Both the position numbers and the translations under genes were made by a program. Positions 1 to 10,937 of a stretch of 64,000 nt of DNA are shown one piece after another (positions within the stretch are counted from its first letter, which is position 1; each line of letters opens with the position of its first letter). The notes below the pieces were generated by a model that did not search any database, had not been told where the DNA came from, and saw only the letters and a program-made list of their open reading frames with translations. Origin of the DNA: Leucosporidium creatinivorum (taxonomy: Eukaryota > Basidiomycota > Microbotryomycetes > Leucosporidiales > Leucosporidiaceae); contig BCKL01000015.1 in NCBI GenBank assembly GCA_001600635.1, positions 638,073 to 702,072 on the forward strand. Reading direction: 5' to 3'.

Positions 1-98
1 CGGAACGACTCTGAGCCTACTAGAAGCTGTAGTCGAATTCTCGTGCTGCTCTGCGCGAGTTCACCTCATCAGAGCGTCTGCGAACGCAGAGCTTTGCA

Positions 99-1377
99 TC
101 ACTGCCTCGAGCTACGCTCAGCCTCGACTTCCCTCCTCCGTCTACACATCCAGCACCATCCCTTCTCATCCCCACTCCTCAATACCTCGCAAACCTCCTC
201 CTCGATACGTTCCCAGAGCGGCTTGAGGTCCTCGGCAGTGAGCTCGATCTGCCTGGTCTCGAGTAGGCGAGCTCGGAGGGATGGATCCAGCTCCTCCACG
301 GGCTGCTCGTTGATGAAGTTGTTGGTGACAAACGCGTGGCGAGGGAAGAAGACGGAGGGTGGAGGAGAGGAGGGAGGGAGGCGACTGTCCCAGCGAGCGC
401 CATCGCCGAGCGCCAGCGATTCGAGGGCGCCGTCTGCTCCTCCTCGCTGGTAGGCATGGAAAGTAGCAAAAACGTCCCGAAGAGGCGAAAGTGTGATAGA
501 CAGCAGAATAACGAGCTCCACCTGTATCAATGAGGAAGGGATCAGCAACTCGGAGGAGCCAGCTTCGGTCTTCAGCTCGTCCTCGAGACGGGACCAAACC
601 CACCTCTGGTATGGCTAGGTACAGCTTCGCTTTCTCCTCCAGATCCTCCGAGCTAGCAGAGCAGAGCAACTCAAACACTACCGACCGTCTCATCGGCCAG
701 CCTGAGGTGAGGCTCCAGTCGGGATTGATGCGAGTGCGCTGGTCGAAGCGAATGGCTGTACAACAGAGCAAGGTGGGCGTTAGCGGATGAATACAAGAGA
801 TAAGGGTGGCGAGCGCGACACAGCATGGGATGCCGAAGCCGGAGCCCCTCGAGAGGATCGCCGAGAGCCATCGCCGAGAACTTGAACTCACTCGCCATCC
901 CCAGCCCACGGCACAAATCTCGATACCCCATCCTCCTCAACGCATTGTCGAAGAGCCAAAATTCTCAGCAAGTGCACCCGCAATTGGTCCCCACCAATGT
1001 CCCCATCTCACGACCCAATCGCTCAGCGCCCCCTCCTCATCCCACTTCATATAAGACGGCCTGCACCAGTTTACAAGCTCAGCCAAGCCGGCAAAGTCTT
1101 CCTTCGTGATCTTCTGCTGTAGGACTAGTCGGATGGTATTGCACTCGTTGGACGGGTCCTTGAAGAGGGTTTGGAAGAAAGCGCCGAGCTCGTCGAAGCG
1201 GTTGGAGGTGAGAAGCGGGAGCGTGATGGTCTTGTGCACCTTGACAGGGATGTGAGAGGTAGAAGGAGGAATTTCCGCTGACATGGTGCTGGTTTGGGCG
1301 AGACGAGGCATAACAAGGGAATGGAGAGGGTGAGGCGAGCGAACGCGCGTGATGCGGAGAAAGGCTCGAAGAGCCAT
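99..1377 (-). CDS. Uncharacterised protein, tandem paralogue 1
   Basis: I do not recognise a family for this gene. The start is the ATG at 1377; an in-frame ATG at 1284 is the alternative and would remove an Arg-rich leader. The first exon carries the segment KTITLPLLTSNRFDELGAFF and the block CRPSYMKWDEEGALSDWVV. After an intron near 890-750 comes NPDWSLTSGWPMRRS, then an intron ending at a TACAG near 513, and a last exon beginning VELVILLSITLSPLRD and ending with a GWCWMCR motif and an Arg/Glu-rich tail. The VELVILLSI stretch could be a membrane-associated helix. The neighbour at 1535-2786 is a clear paralogue in the same orientation with the same exon layout, so the pair arose by tandem duplication. 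Conservation of splice sites and reading frame in both copies argues that it is a real gene. Function unknown. Confidence 0.6.
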
Positions 1378-1534
1378 CACCCAACATTTCCCTGACCTGA
1401 TCACATCCCGAGCATTGGGGTTGGCGCCGATGTAACTCAGTCAGTCCTGTGCGCCACCTATACACTTCGAAGCTCTCTACAGCAAGGTGTACTAGCTGAG
1501 AAGGCGAACGCCGAGCTTTCCTTACTGCCGTGAA

Positions 1535-2786
1535 TTACGCTTCAGCAGCTCTTTTCTGGTACTTCCTACACATGCTACACCACCCCTTCTCCTCACCACT
1601 CCTTAAGACCCTGCAAACGTCCATCTCGATGCGACGCCAGAGTGGAGCGAGGTCGTCGGCCGTAAGCTCGAGGCGCTCGGTTTCCAGTCGGCGAGGTTCG
1701 ACGATGGGATCAGCCTCGATGCGAGAACAGCGCTCTAGATCCTCATCAGAGCCGAACGGATGGCCGGGGAGGCAGACAGAGGGTGGAGGAGAGGAGGGAG
1801 GTAGGCGGCTGTCCCAGCGAGCGCCAGCGCCGAGCTCCAGCTTCTCGAGGGCGTCCTCTGCTCCGCGTTGGTAGGCGTGGAAAGTAGCGACAAAGTCCCG
1901 AGGAGGAGCTAGGGTAATAGAGAGTAGAATGACGAGCTCCACCTAGAAATGAGGCGAAGCTCAGCGAGTGTCGGCTTCGGCGGTCATATCGGCGCCGAGA
2001 GTACCGCGGAATGGGCAAGGTACAGCAGTGCCTTCTCCTCTAGGTCCTCCTGCCTATCAGAACACAGCACCTCACCCACTACGGACTGTCTCATAGGCCA
2101 TCGCGTGGCAAAGCTCCAGTCGGGACTGATGAGCGTCCGCTCGCTGAAGCGCATAGCTGTACAGGGATGGTCGAAGTCGTCAGTGTACGTTTCGAAGAGA
2201 GGAGATATACAATTATGAAGGAATAGCGGGTATGTCGGGTCATGAGACGGACGAGTAGGCGAGTAGGCGAAGGTGAACCGTCGCCGAGAGAGGACTTACT
2301 CGCCATTCCCACCCCGGAGCACAGGTCCCCGTACCCCATCCGATCCAGCACAGAATAGAAGATAGTAGGAATAGTGACTACAGCCCCAGCAATCGGTCCC
2401 CAGAAGTGTGCCCATCTCACGATCCAGTCGCTCAACGCTCCTTCCTCATCGTACTTCATGTAGGAGGGCCTGCAGCTTTTGACAAACTCGTCGAGGCCTT
2501 CAAAGTCCTCCTCAGTGATCCTCTGCTGTGGCAGGAGTCGGATGGTCTTGCACTCGTTGTCCTGGTCGTCGAAGAGCGTATCGAAGAAGGCAGCGAGCTC
2601 GACGAAGCGGTTGGCGGTGAGGAGAGGGAGGGTGATGGTCTTGTCCACCTTGACGGGAATGAGGGAAGTTGAGAAAGGAGGCTCGGCTGACATGATGGTG
2701 GGTTGAGCGAGGCGAGGCGTAGGAAGGGAGTGGAGAGGTCGAGGCGAGCGATCACGCGTGATTCCGGAGGAGGCTCGAAGAGCCAT
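1535..2786 (-). CDS. Uncharacterised protein, tandem paralogue 2
   Basis: Paralogue of the gene at 99-1377. The start at the ATG at 2786 gives a leader MALRASSGITRDRSPRPLHS that matches its partner, and an in-frame ATG at 2693 is possible. Visible in order: KTITLPLLTANRFVELAAFF, CRPSYMKYDEEGALSDWIV, and GPIAGAVVTIPTIFYSV (hydrophobic, absent or spliced differently in paralogue 1). An intron runs from about 2302 to 2157. Then come SERTLISPDWSFATRWPM and an intron from about 1994 to 1944, whose interior holds a CTCGGCGCCGA word. The last exon begins VELVILLSITLAPPRDF and ends with GWCSMCRKYQ. Two Cys in CxxC spacing at the C-terminus are shared with the partner and could bind metal, but one pair alone is weak evidence. 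No function is proposed. Confidence 0.6.
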
Positions 2787-2990
2787 CACCCAATCATTTC
2801 TTGACCTGATCACATGCGGAGGAGCAGATACCACATCGAACTGTCGACGCGAGATCCCTCACTTGAAGGGTAGTCTCCATCCCGGCTCCTGTGGGCGACG
2901 AGCGCCGAGCCGAGCCTTAAGAATCGGAAAGAAACGCACAGCTTTGCATAACATTAATTACGCGATACACTTTGGACCATTCCTATCGCT

Positions 2991-5900
2991 CTATCCGAGC
3001 GAGTTGAGCGCTTCAGGCGAATTGACCACAGCTGCAAAGGCGAAGAGAGGTCAGCAATCGTTCGCCGAGCAGGAGGGAAAGGAAGGGGGACTCACAATCC
3101 GGCAACGGATTCAGCAGACTCGAGTAGTCGAATCCACCCTCCGCCGGGTCGAGATCCCTGTGGCGAACGCAAAGTCAGCTTCCCTTTTCCTCGGCTCGGG
3201 CGAGGTCGAGCGATCGAGACGACTCACCAACTAGGGAACAAGAACGGCACTCCACTCGAACTACCGTGGAAGCCCTCTCCCATGACATTCCCACCATACG
3301 CCGCCGCAAAGTCCAGATCCCCGACAGCTCCGGCGAGAGAGTCGGGCGAGTGGTGGTTGTTCTCGCTTCCGGCGCCGAGTGAGGAGGTCGACGCAGAGAA
3401 GGAGGGCTGAGGGGGTGCGGTACCGGTAACGGTCGAGGTGGAGGTAGAGGTAGAGGCTGTAGGCTGGGTAGTGGCGTTGGCTGTGGACTCGGTCTCCCAT
3501 TGGGACATGAGGGCTGTTCGGCGTCGACAAGCTCGGTCAGCTCCGCTCCTGTTTCACCTCGCTTCTCTCGACCGAGCTCTGCAGAATCAACTCACCCTCA
3601 AGGACAGCTGCACTGGTGTGTGCAGTGGTCCAGGTACCTCCAATCTCCTTCAACGCGCCGACAATTGTCCGCAAGTCCTTCTTCGCCTGCGACCGACGTT
3701 CGCCATCCTGCTTGGGGTTGTCCGAGATACCATCTTCAACGGCCGAGATGGCGAGGACGGTACCGCAGCAGAACGCAGCGCTGTGGAGCGAGGGGGTCAG
3801 CGAGTGAGGGAGGGGAGAGCGCCAATTCGGCGGAGCCGACCGAGCTAGGTACGGGAAGGGAGGACTCACTGCTGCACACCCGGCGCCGCGCACTTCAGTC
3901 CCTTTGAGTTCTTATGCAGCTTGATCAACCGCACGATGTTGGCAGCGGCGGCGAGGCATTTCTCGGTTGAGACGTTGGTCGTAGCATCCTTCGAGTGTCG
4001 GCGGAAGAAGGGCCGGTGCAGTTGGATGTGCATCATGTTGTAGGTGAGGTTGAGGACTGTGGGAGGAGGAGGGGTCAGCGAGCGCGCGGAGAGAAGAGGG
4101 AGAGGGAGAGAGGCGCACCGATGATATGAGGGTGAGGAGCCTTGTTGGGATCCGAAGTAGATGCTCGAAGATGCGAAGGAAGCTCATGATACCTGTCAGA
4201 AGTCGAACGCCTCGTGTCAGCACTCGAGTCCTCCACTCCCTGCTCAGCGCCGAAGCCCTCGAAGACTCACCACTTCTCCAACTGCAAGTGCAAGTCCGGC
4301 ACAGGCGCTTGCCTGATCCCCAGACTAACTCCCGGCTTGAGCGAGTAGACCGAGCACATGATCTTTGCTCCAATGAAGATGAGCTTAGCGGACCAGTGGA
4401 AGGCGGAGGAGCGGTACATGGGTTCGTCGAAGTCGAGCTCGGGGACCACGGGTGGGGGTTGTTGGTCGATTACGTCGGGGAGGAAGGTGATGGAGCGGCC
4501 GATGTCTGTTTGAGGGAGAGGGCAGGTGAGTATGAGCGCCGAGCGAGCGGGGAACGAGAGAACGAACACATCGAGGCGATCCTGCGCGGTAGTAGAAGGG
4601 AGATCAGCTTCCTTCCTTCCTCTTCCCCCTGCTACACGACATCATCGACTTACACATCTGAGCAGAAAGCGCTGAAGAACGTATCCCTCCTCGCCGTCGC
4701 CACTTCCTCCGACACTCCTCCCGGCGGCGCTCCAACAGTAAGTCGATGAACATCGAGGAAGCACCCAAAGTCTTCGACGAGACGCAGGGCAAGACCGAGG
4801 AACATGAAGCAGGGGCCGCTGTTCGTGAAAAGGTCAGTCGGGGAAAGCGAGGTGGGCAGGAAGAGCGAAGGAAGAAGGCGCACTCAAAGCCGCGGCCGGC
4901 GAGGTAGAGGGCTAGGACGAGCTGTGTGAGCGAGTGGGAGAGGCGAGGTTAGCTCCCGTTCTGAGCCTCAGCGCCGAGCTCGCTAAAGGAGGAGCGGTAA
5001 GCTCACCAGACCTCGGATAGTCGACAGCGTAGGGTTGTACCACTCCTGATCCAACAAGTATCGTGCCCAAGTGACGAACACGTCTCCCCTGCTCATCAAA
5101 GTCGGTCAGCTCTCTCTCCGGCTCCCCCCAGCGGCCTCCCCTCGGCGCCTCTCCACTGCCCGCCCTGCTCCAGCGACAGAAGGGGAGCTCAACGCACCTA
5201 GTCTCCACATCTCCCAATAGCCCACATATCTCCCCAGGGAACTCATCCCCACCCTCCTCCACCGGCCTCGCATCGAGGTATCGAGCCCCGACGGCGAGGG
5301 TGACGTTGTAAAGGAAGGGCGAGTAGTTCTGGGTGCGTTCGAAGCTGTTGAGCCACGGAAAGAAAGATGCGCGGAGGGGTGAGGGGGAGGAGGAGAAGGA
5401 GGGTCAGCCTGAGGACTGGGGAGGGAAGGAGGAAGGGAGAAGGACGAACGGGAACATCTGCATATCCCGGTAGAAGGCTCGTTCGGGGACGATGTTGTCT
5501 GTTTGCGGGGAGTAGAGTGGAGGGAGGAAGAAGGGTCAGCGCCGAGCCTCTTCTCCAGAACCGGTCTGCGCCTCACAATGCGCAAAACAATTCTCAAACG
5601 CCAACCTCAACAGTCTCCCCTCAAACTCCTTCGTCAGCGCCGGTGGTCGTCTCGGCAAAGCAGGCTCAGCAGGTGCGGCGGTGGGGATTGGAGCGCGAGT
5701 GAGGGAGAAGGCGCGGATCGCTTGGAGGGGGACTGAGGAGGCTGCTGGGGTGGGAGATAAGGGCGAGGGCGCGAGGGAGGAGGTGGAGGAGAGGACGGCG
5801 CGGTAGGAGGAGGTAGGGCCCTGTTTGAGGAGAGTGAGCGAGTCAGCGAGCGGCGAGAGGGAGGGATCGCTGAGGTGGCAACGAGGACTGCGGTCGAGCG

Positions 5901-7028
5901 TTGAGAGAGGGGGAGTAGACATACATAGAACCTCAACTCCCCATGCGCATTCAACGCCAGCCCCCCTTGAAACGCATCCAACTGCACCGGCCTCGGCGCC
6001 AACTGAGGTCCATTGAACGTGCCGGGAGGGAAGGCCAGACTACCCGAGGCCATCAGAGTTGCACCGTTCGGTAAGAGATGAGTTCCCGAGGGCGTGTGAG
6101 TGCCGGTTGGAGTGGAGGAGGCGCCGCCTGGATGGGAATTGGAGGAGAGAGCGATGGCGAGTTGAGATTCGAGCGTGTCGATGCGGAGTTGGAGGGCTTG
6201 GACGACAGATTTGGTGTAGGGTCTGGTGGACAGTGACAGTGAGAGTACGTTTGGGGAGGGAGGAAGAGGGAGGGAGAAGGAGCAGAGGGTCAGCGTTCGG
6301 CGAAGAGGATGGAGTCGACCGGGCTGGCTCTTTGGGCGCTGTGGTATTGAAGATGGGAGAGATGAGACACTCACTTGCGCTTGTCACCTGCCATATCGTA
6401 CTGTTGAGTATCGAAGTCGGCGATTGGTAGGATCAGCGAGCTGTCCGAGCACCTCGTAGTCACACGCCGAGCTGCTCCATATTCCTCGCCGAAGCAGGAT
6501 ATGTGTCCTGTTCACACCTTCTCCCTCATCTGCTCCTCCTGTTCCTCAGTGCCGCTCTGCCCTCGCCGTTCCCCGGCCGACGGAACCCTCCACGCCTAGC
6601 CCCAGCCCTTCCTGCGCCCAAGTGCTCCCCTGCATCCTTGTACCAGCCAAACCCAGAGCAGTATATGGTAGCCAACTCACCTCGCATGCTACTCCAGCAG
6701 CAGCACAGGTAGAGCATGTAGGTTTCACTCCTGCCCACGCCCAATCGAAGGTCAGCCGTCGGAGCTGAGCGGCCGAGTCCGCCCTCTGTAGCGGATCAGC
6801 CTCATGAGACAGCGAGACACATACCATCACACCTCCCTCTCTTCCTCCTACATAGCCCACAAGCTACAGTGACCCTGGGCCTTTGCGACGAGAAGCGAGC
6901 GGAGGTCAGCTTCCTCTCTCTGTGTGGGGCAGACGGGCGGGCTACAAGGCTACAGAGAGATGAGCTCACTTTTTGGGCTTGCGTTCTGTAGGTTCTTCCG
7001 AGCCACGCGAATGAGGAGTAGACGGCAT
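2991..7028 (-). CDS. Zn(II)2Cys6 fungal-type transcription factor
   Basis: A nuclear DNA-binding regulator. From the ATG at 7028 the spliced N-terminus has a binuclear zinc cluster with cysteines at residues 27, 30, 37, 44, 47 and 54 (CGLCRRKRGRCDG, then CSTCAAAGVAC), made from two exons. A basic linker (YDMAGDKRK) and a coiled-coil-like dimerisation stretch (VVQALQLRIDTLESQLA) follow. HGELRFYGPTSSY is the motif typical of this class just before the regulatory middle domain. The Fungal_trans (middle homology) region spans many exons, with VPERAFYRDMQMF, NYSPFLYNVTLAVGARYLD, LVLALYLAGRGFE and MMHIQLHRPFFRR. I extend the gene past an apparent stop at 3224, because GTGAGT there is a good donor and two further short exons give a C-terminus ending in NSPEALNSLG at 2991. 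The target genes cannot be told from sequence. It is divergent from OST1 with about 140 bp between the start codons. Confidence 0.85.
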
Positions 7029-7165
7029 TTGAAGCTGTAGGACGATACAAGCAGGAGAGCAAGGAGCGATTCGCTCTCTCGCTCCCTCTTCATCCTCGTC
7101 TCGGCGCTCGGCTCTCGGCGTTCGTTCAGCTCTCGTCTCCAAGGCCGACCCTACCGTCCTACAGG
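7029..7165. promoter_or_regulatory. Short divergent intergenic region, TF gene / OST1
   Basis: Only 137 bp separates the two start codons, so both promoters must lie here or overlap the genes. It contains CTCTC repeats and CTCGGCGCTCGGCTCTCGGCG; no TATA box is obvious. A CTACAG directly before the OST1 ATG could be a 5'UTR splice acceptor. The assignment rests on position only. Confidence 0.4.
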
Positions 7166-10100
7166 ATGCTACACCGCCTACCCTCTCTAGCTGTCCTGCT
7201 AGCTCTCTGCAGCTCGGCAGCCGCCTCCTACTCTCCTTCGTCCATCTCCCGTTCCATCGACTTGGGAGGAGCTCTTACTCGGTCGACTACAATCTACACC
7301 TTACAGCACACCGAGGACGGTACAGCTACAGAAGGCTTCACGCTGAGCTTTGATACAGAGCAGAAGCCCGGGTTTGTGGAAGCGCATGTGGGAAAGAGTG
7401 GGAGCAGGAAGCTGGTGGAGATTAGGGAGGAGGTCAAGAGGTGAGTACAATACAGCGCGTGAGCTGCTGGGTGGGCTAGCAGGATGTCCTACAGAACGAA
7501 GGGCAGCTGCTGAGAGCTGCGCGTGCGTGGAGCTCGAGTACGGAGGGCTAGCTGGGCTGAGACTGGTGGGCTGCAGGCTCGCTGGTCAGGTGCAGCTCGA
7601 GCTGCTCGCTCGTATGCTCCGCGCATGACATGCTCAGCGCGTGTAAGGCTACAGAGCAGCCCAGCGCCGGCTCGCTCGAGCTGGGTCGCCTCTCGCTACT
7701 TCCTCGTGCAGGTAGGCAGCGGGGGATGCTGAACGGTGAGCTGCGACAGTGCTGTACATACAAAGCTGGACTGTCGAGCTACAGCTGCCTCCGCTCCGTC
7801 GTCCACCGCCTGCGCAACCTCAGCTCGGAAGCAGCGAGCTCTCGGGGTGGTCCTGCTAATTAGGATGGTAGATCGGTGGAAGAGCAGCTGCACCTGATGT
7901 ACAGACATACAACTGTACTTCTCTGCCCGGCGCCGAGACGGCCTTCCCTTCGCCTGCTCGCTCACTCGTGCTCGGAGCGTGCGCAACGTTTCGGGGTCGG
8001 CGGGCTCAGATAGGCGTTGAGAAGACTGTCGCTCAAGTCGTACATATCAAGCATTTGGCATACTGTGAGCCGAATCTAGCTCGGCGCTCTGTCGACGGTG
8101 GTTCGACTCCTTGCCAGCGCGTCGGCTTTGAGGACCGAGGCATCCTTGAAGGAGGCGCATTATCGTGGTGCAACTGATCCCACGGTTGGACAGCCTCGCG
8201 CTTCTCGAGGAGTTCCTGCAGCAGAGTTGGCTCAGTAGCCCAGAGCTCGTCGAGCTCGCTCGCCTGCGCCGAGCTTCTAGAGAGCCGAGCTCTCCGGAGG
8301 TGTGGTGCTAGCGTTTGGATCTCCAGAGCTCCCAAGGTTAGCTACAGAGGGCCTGAACCGATCGCTCGCCTGCGTTGGCTGGGTGAGCCAATGAGCGCCG
8401 AAGCTGGAAGCAGCGGGCGGCTTCCCTTCGCTCTTGCTCGTGAGGCTGGGTCGGCCGAGGGTCGAGCTGGTCGACGCGCTAGTAGGCGAACCCCAGCTGC
8501 TGCCTCGCTTGTTTTCAGCTGCGCTTACTGCGATCCTTTCAAAGCACTGACAGCCGAATCGGCTTGGGTCGAATCGACCTGCTTGCGCCGAGCTCCGCAA
8601 GCCGTGACGGCTGCTGGCGGGTGGCGCTGAGCTCGGTCTGGCCCACTGAGACTGCTGATCGCTGGAGGGGAGGATTCTCACTGTGCTCAGTCATTAGATA
8701 GCCACGGAGCGGCAGCCAGCTCCTCTGCTTCGTGATCGGTTGGGTTGACTTCAGTCGATCAAGCTGATGTGCTGAGGTGGATTCCGAGTGCTTCTCGTTC
8801 GTAGAGCAAGCGTGCTCAACAACGATGCAGAAGTGGCAGACCGCCTTGCGCTTTGCTAACCTCTTCCCCCTCCAACAGCTCCCAAACCCTCTACCACCTC
8901 ACCCTCCCACCCCCAATCACCTCGCCTACAATTCTCACCCTCCTCACCATCAACTCCAACACCACCGTCCCCAAGCCCGCCACCCTCCCTCAAACAGCCG
9001 AAGCCGTCCTCCTCCTTTGGTCCGCCGACTTGCTCTCTCCCGCTGAGCTTGGATTGACGGAGGAGCAGAAGAGGAGTGTCGAGGAGGTCAAGATTAAGGT
9101 CAAGGCGCCGAGTCCCAGGATTGGGGAGATCAAGGCGCCCGAGGGATGGAAATTGCAGTATACGAAGGGAGGGGCGACGGCGACGTTCGTGACGAGGGGA
9201 GGAGTAGCTGCGTTGACGGGAGAGCAGGTGAGTTGCAGGTGGATTCTCAGCCGATGGAGAGGTGGAGGAAGCTGCAGTGCTGACTCTCGATTCCCTCGCT
9301 CGCTCGCTTCCCCTCCCCTCCCTCCCCTCCTCTCACATCCTCCTTCTCTCTTATCTCTGCCTCCGCCTGCGCTCCTCCGCCTCTATTCCACCGCTCCCAT
9401 CACCACTAGCTCGCCTCGCTGCACTACGCCCAACCCGAGCCAATCACCACCATCCGCTCGCTCGACCGTCTCGTCGAAGTCAGCCATTGGGGCAACAACC
9501 TCGCTGTGCAGGATAACATCGACTTGTACAACGGCGGACCTACGTACGTTCTCTTCTACTCGTCCTCAAGCTTTTTGCGTCGGACTAGCGCGCTGGAGGT
9601 CGTCCGCGACGGACCGAGGAGAAGGAGCGCCGAGATCTCGGCTACGAAGCAGCGATCGCTGACGATTCTCTTCTCGCTCTACACAAATAGCCTACAAGGC
9701 CACTTCTCCCGCCTGCATCACCAACGCGCTGCCATGCAACGCCGCATCACCGCCCTCTCCATCACCTCCCTCTCGCTCGCTCTCCCTCCCAACGTCCACT
9801 CCCCCTACTACTACGACATTGTCGGCAACGTCTCTACCTCCCGCTTCCGCTCATCCACTCCCGCCATCACCGCCGGCAAGCTCCCCTCCCAACGTAAGGG
9901 AGCTGGGCACTCGCTCCTCGAGCTCATCCCTCGGTACCCGTTGATGGGAGGGTGGAACTACACGTTCACGATTGGGTATGATGCGCCTTTGGGAGACTAT
10001 TTGAGGCAGAAGAGGAGTGGAGAGTACAGCCTTAAGGTGCCGTTCTTGACACCCGTCAAGGATGTTTCGGTCGAGAAGGTCAGGGTCGAGATTCGGTTGC

Positions 10101-10684
10101 CTGAGGGAGCGAGGTAAGTTGTGGTACTCTTGCTCGTGCTGGAGAGCTCCGTTGTAAGCACAGCGGCTGACCCGGTCCTCGCTCCTTCTCCCTCTTCCTC
10201 TCCCTTCGCCTCCGCACCATGCTCGCCCTTCCTCCTTCCACGTTGTCGCTCGCCTCCTCCCACTCCCTTCGCTCTCTCCGCTTTCACCCTCACGCCTACC
10301 AGCAATATCCGCGTCCACACCCCCTTCCCCGTCGACTCGCTCTCGCCCGCTCCTTCCACCGAGGCCGAGTTGACCAAGACCTACCTCGACTCGACCGGCC
10401 GACCAACCATCGTGATGGAGAAGAGGGACTGCAGTGACAGGCATGGTGCTGAGGTGCTGGTGAGTCGCACCTCTTCCCCCTCTCGTTCTCGTTTTCGCCG
10501 CCGAGCGATCGCTGACCTCGTCCTCACTCTATAGATTACCTACACCCTCTCCCCCCTGCGTGACCTCCTACAAAAGCCCCTCGCCGTCGCTGGCGTGCTT
10601 CTCGTCATCTTCCTCTCCATCATTGGCGCCAAGAGGATCGATTGGAGCATCCCCGGCGAGCAGAGCAAGGGGAAGAAGGAGTAG
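7166..10684 (+). CDS. OST1: Oligosaccharyltransferase alpha subunit (ribophorin I, OST1)
   Basis: Subunit of the ER oligosaccharyltransferase, which moves the Glc3Man9GlcNAc2 glycan from dolichol diphosphate to Asn-X-Ser/Thr of nascent proteins. The N-terminus MLHRLPSLAVLLALCSSAAA is a clean signal peptide. The lumenal domain follows: YTLQHTEDGTATEGFTLSF, ELGLTEEQKRSVEEVK, the family block LVEVSHWGNNLAVQDNIDLY, GHFSRLHHQ, then PRYPLMGGWNYTFTIGYD and VKVRVEIRLPEGA-like sequence. Near the C-terminus are one transmembrane helix (LAVAGVLLVIFLSIIGA) and a short basic cytosolic tail. At least five introns are visible. Intron 1 (7442-8878) is about 1.4 kb, against 60-150 bp for the others, because it houses a dispersed repeat. 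A broken duplicate of the last exons lies at 26.5-26.8 kb. Confidence 0.92.
7530..8700 (-). repeat. Dispersed non-coding repeat, copy inside OST1 intron 1
   Basis: The reverse complement of this segment aligns by eye with parts of the repeat at about 26.85-28.8 kb. Shared stretches lie at 8250-8310 (CGAGCTTCTAGAGAGCCGAG and onward), 8405-8480 (GCTCTTGCTCGTGAGGCTGG) and 7540-7600 (TGGGCTGCAGGCTCGCTGG). The copy is shorter and interrupted, and has no long reading frame. It lies wholly inside the intron, so it is presumably spliced out. The outer borders are approximate. Confidence 0.65.
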
Positions 10685-10937
10685 ACATCGAGACCGAGAC
10701 GTGCGAAAGATGAATCAAATAAGACGAGGGACTTGCTCGAGGGTCGGGAGAGAGAGAGAAGAGCAAGAAGAAGAGCGACAGACCGATTCGAGCCTCGCCG
10801 AGAGAGAGGAACTCGCTCGCTCGCTCAACTCTCGCGAACGACCGAAGCACTCGCAAGCACAGCTTCCAGCACCTCCCTAAGCAATTCCAATACTTGGTCC
10901 CTCTCCATCCTTTCTTGCCGCGCCCTCGCCCTCATCC

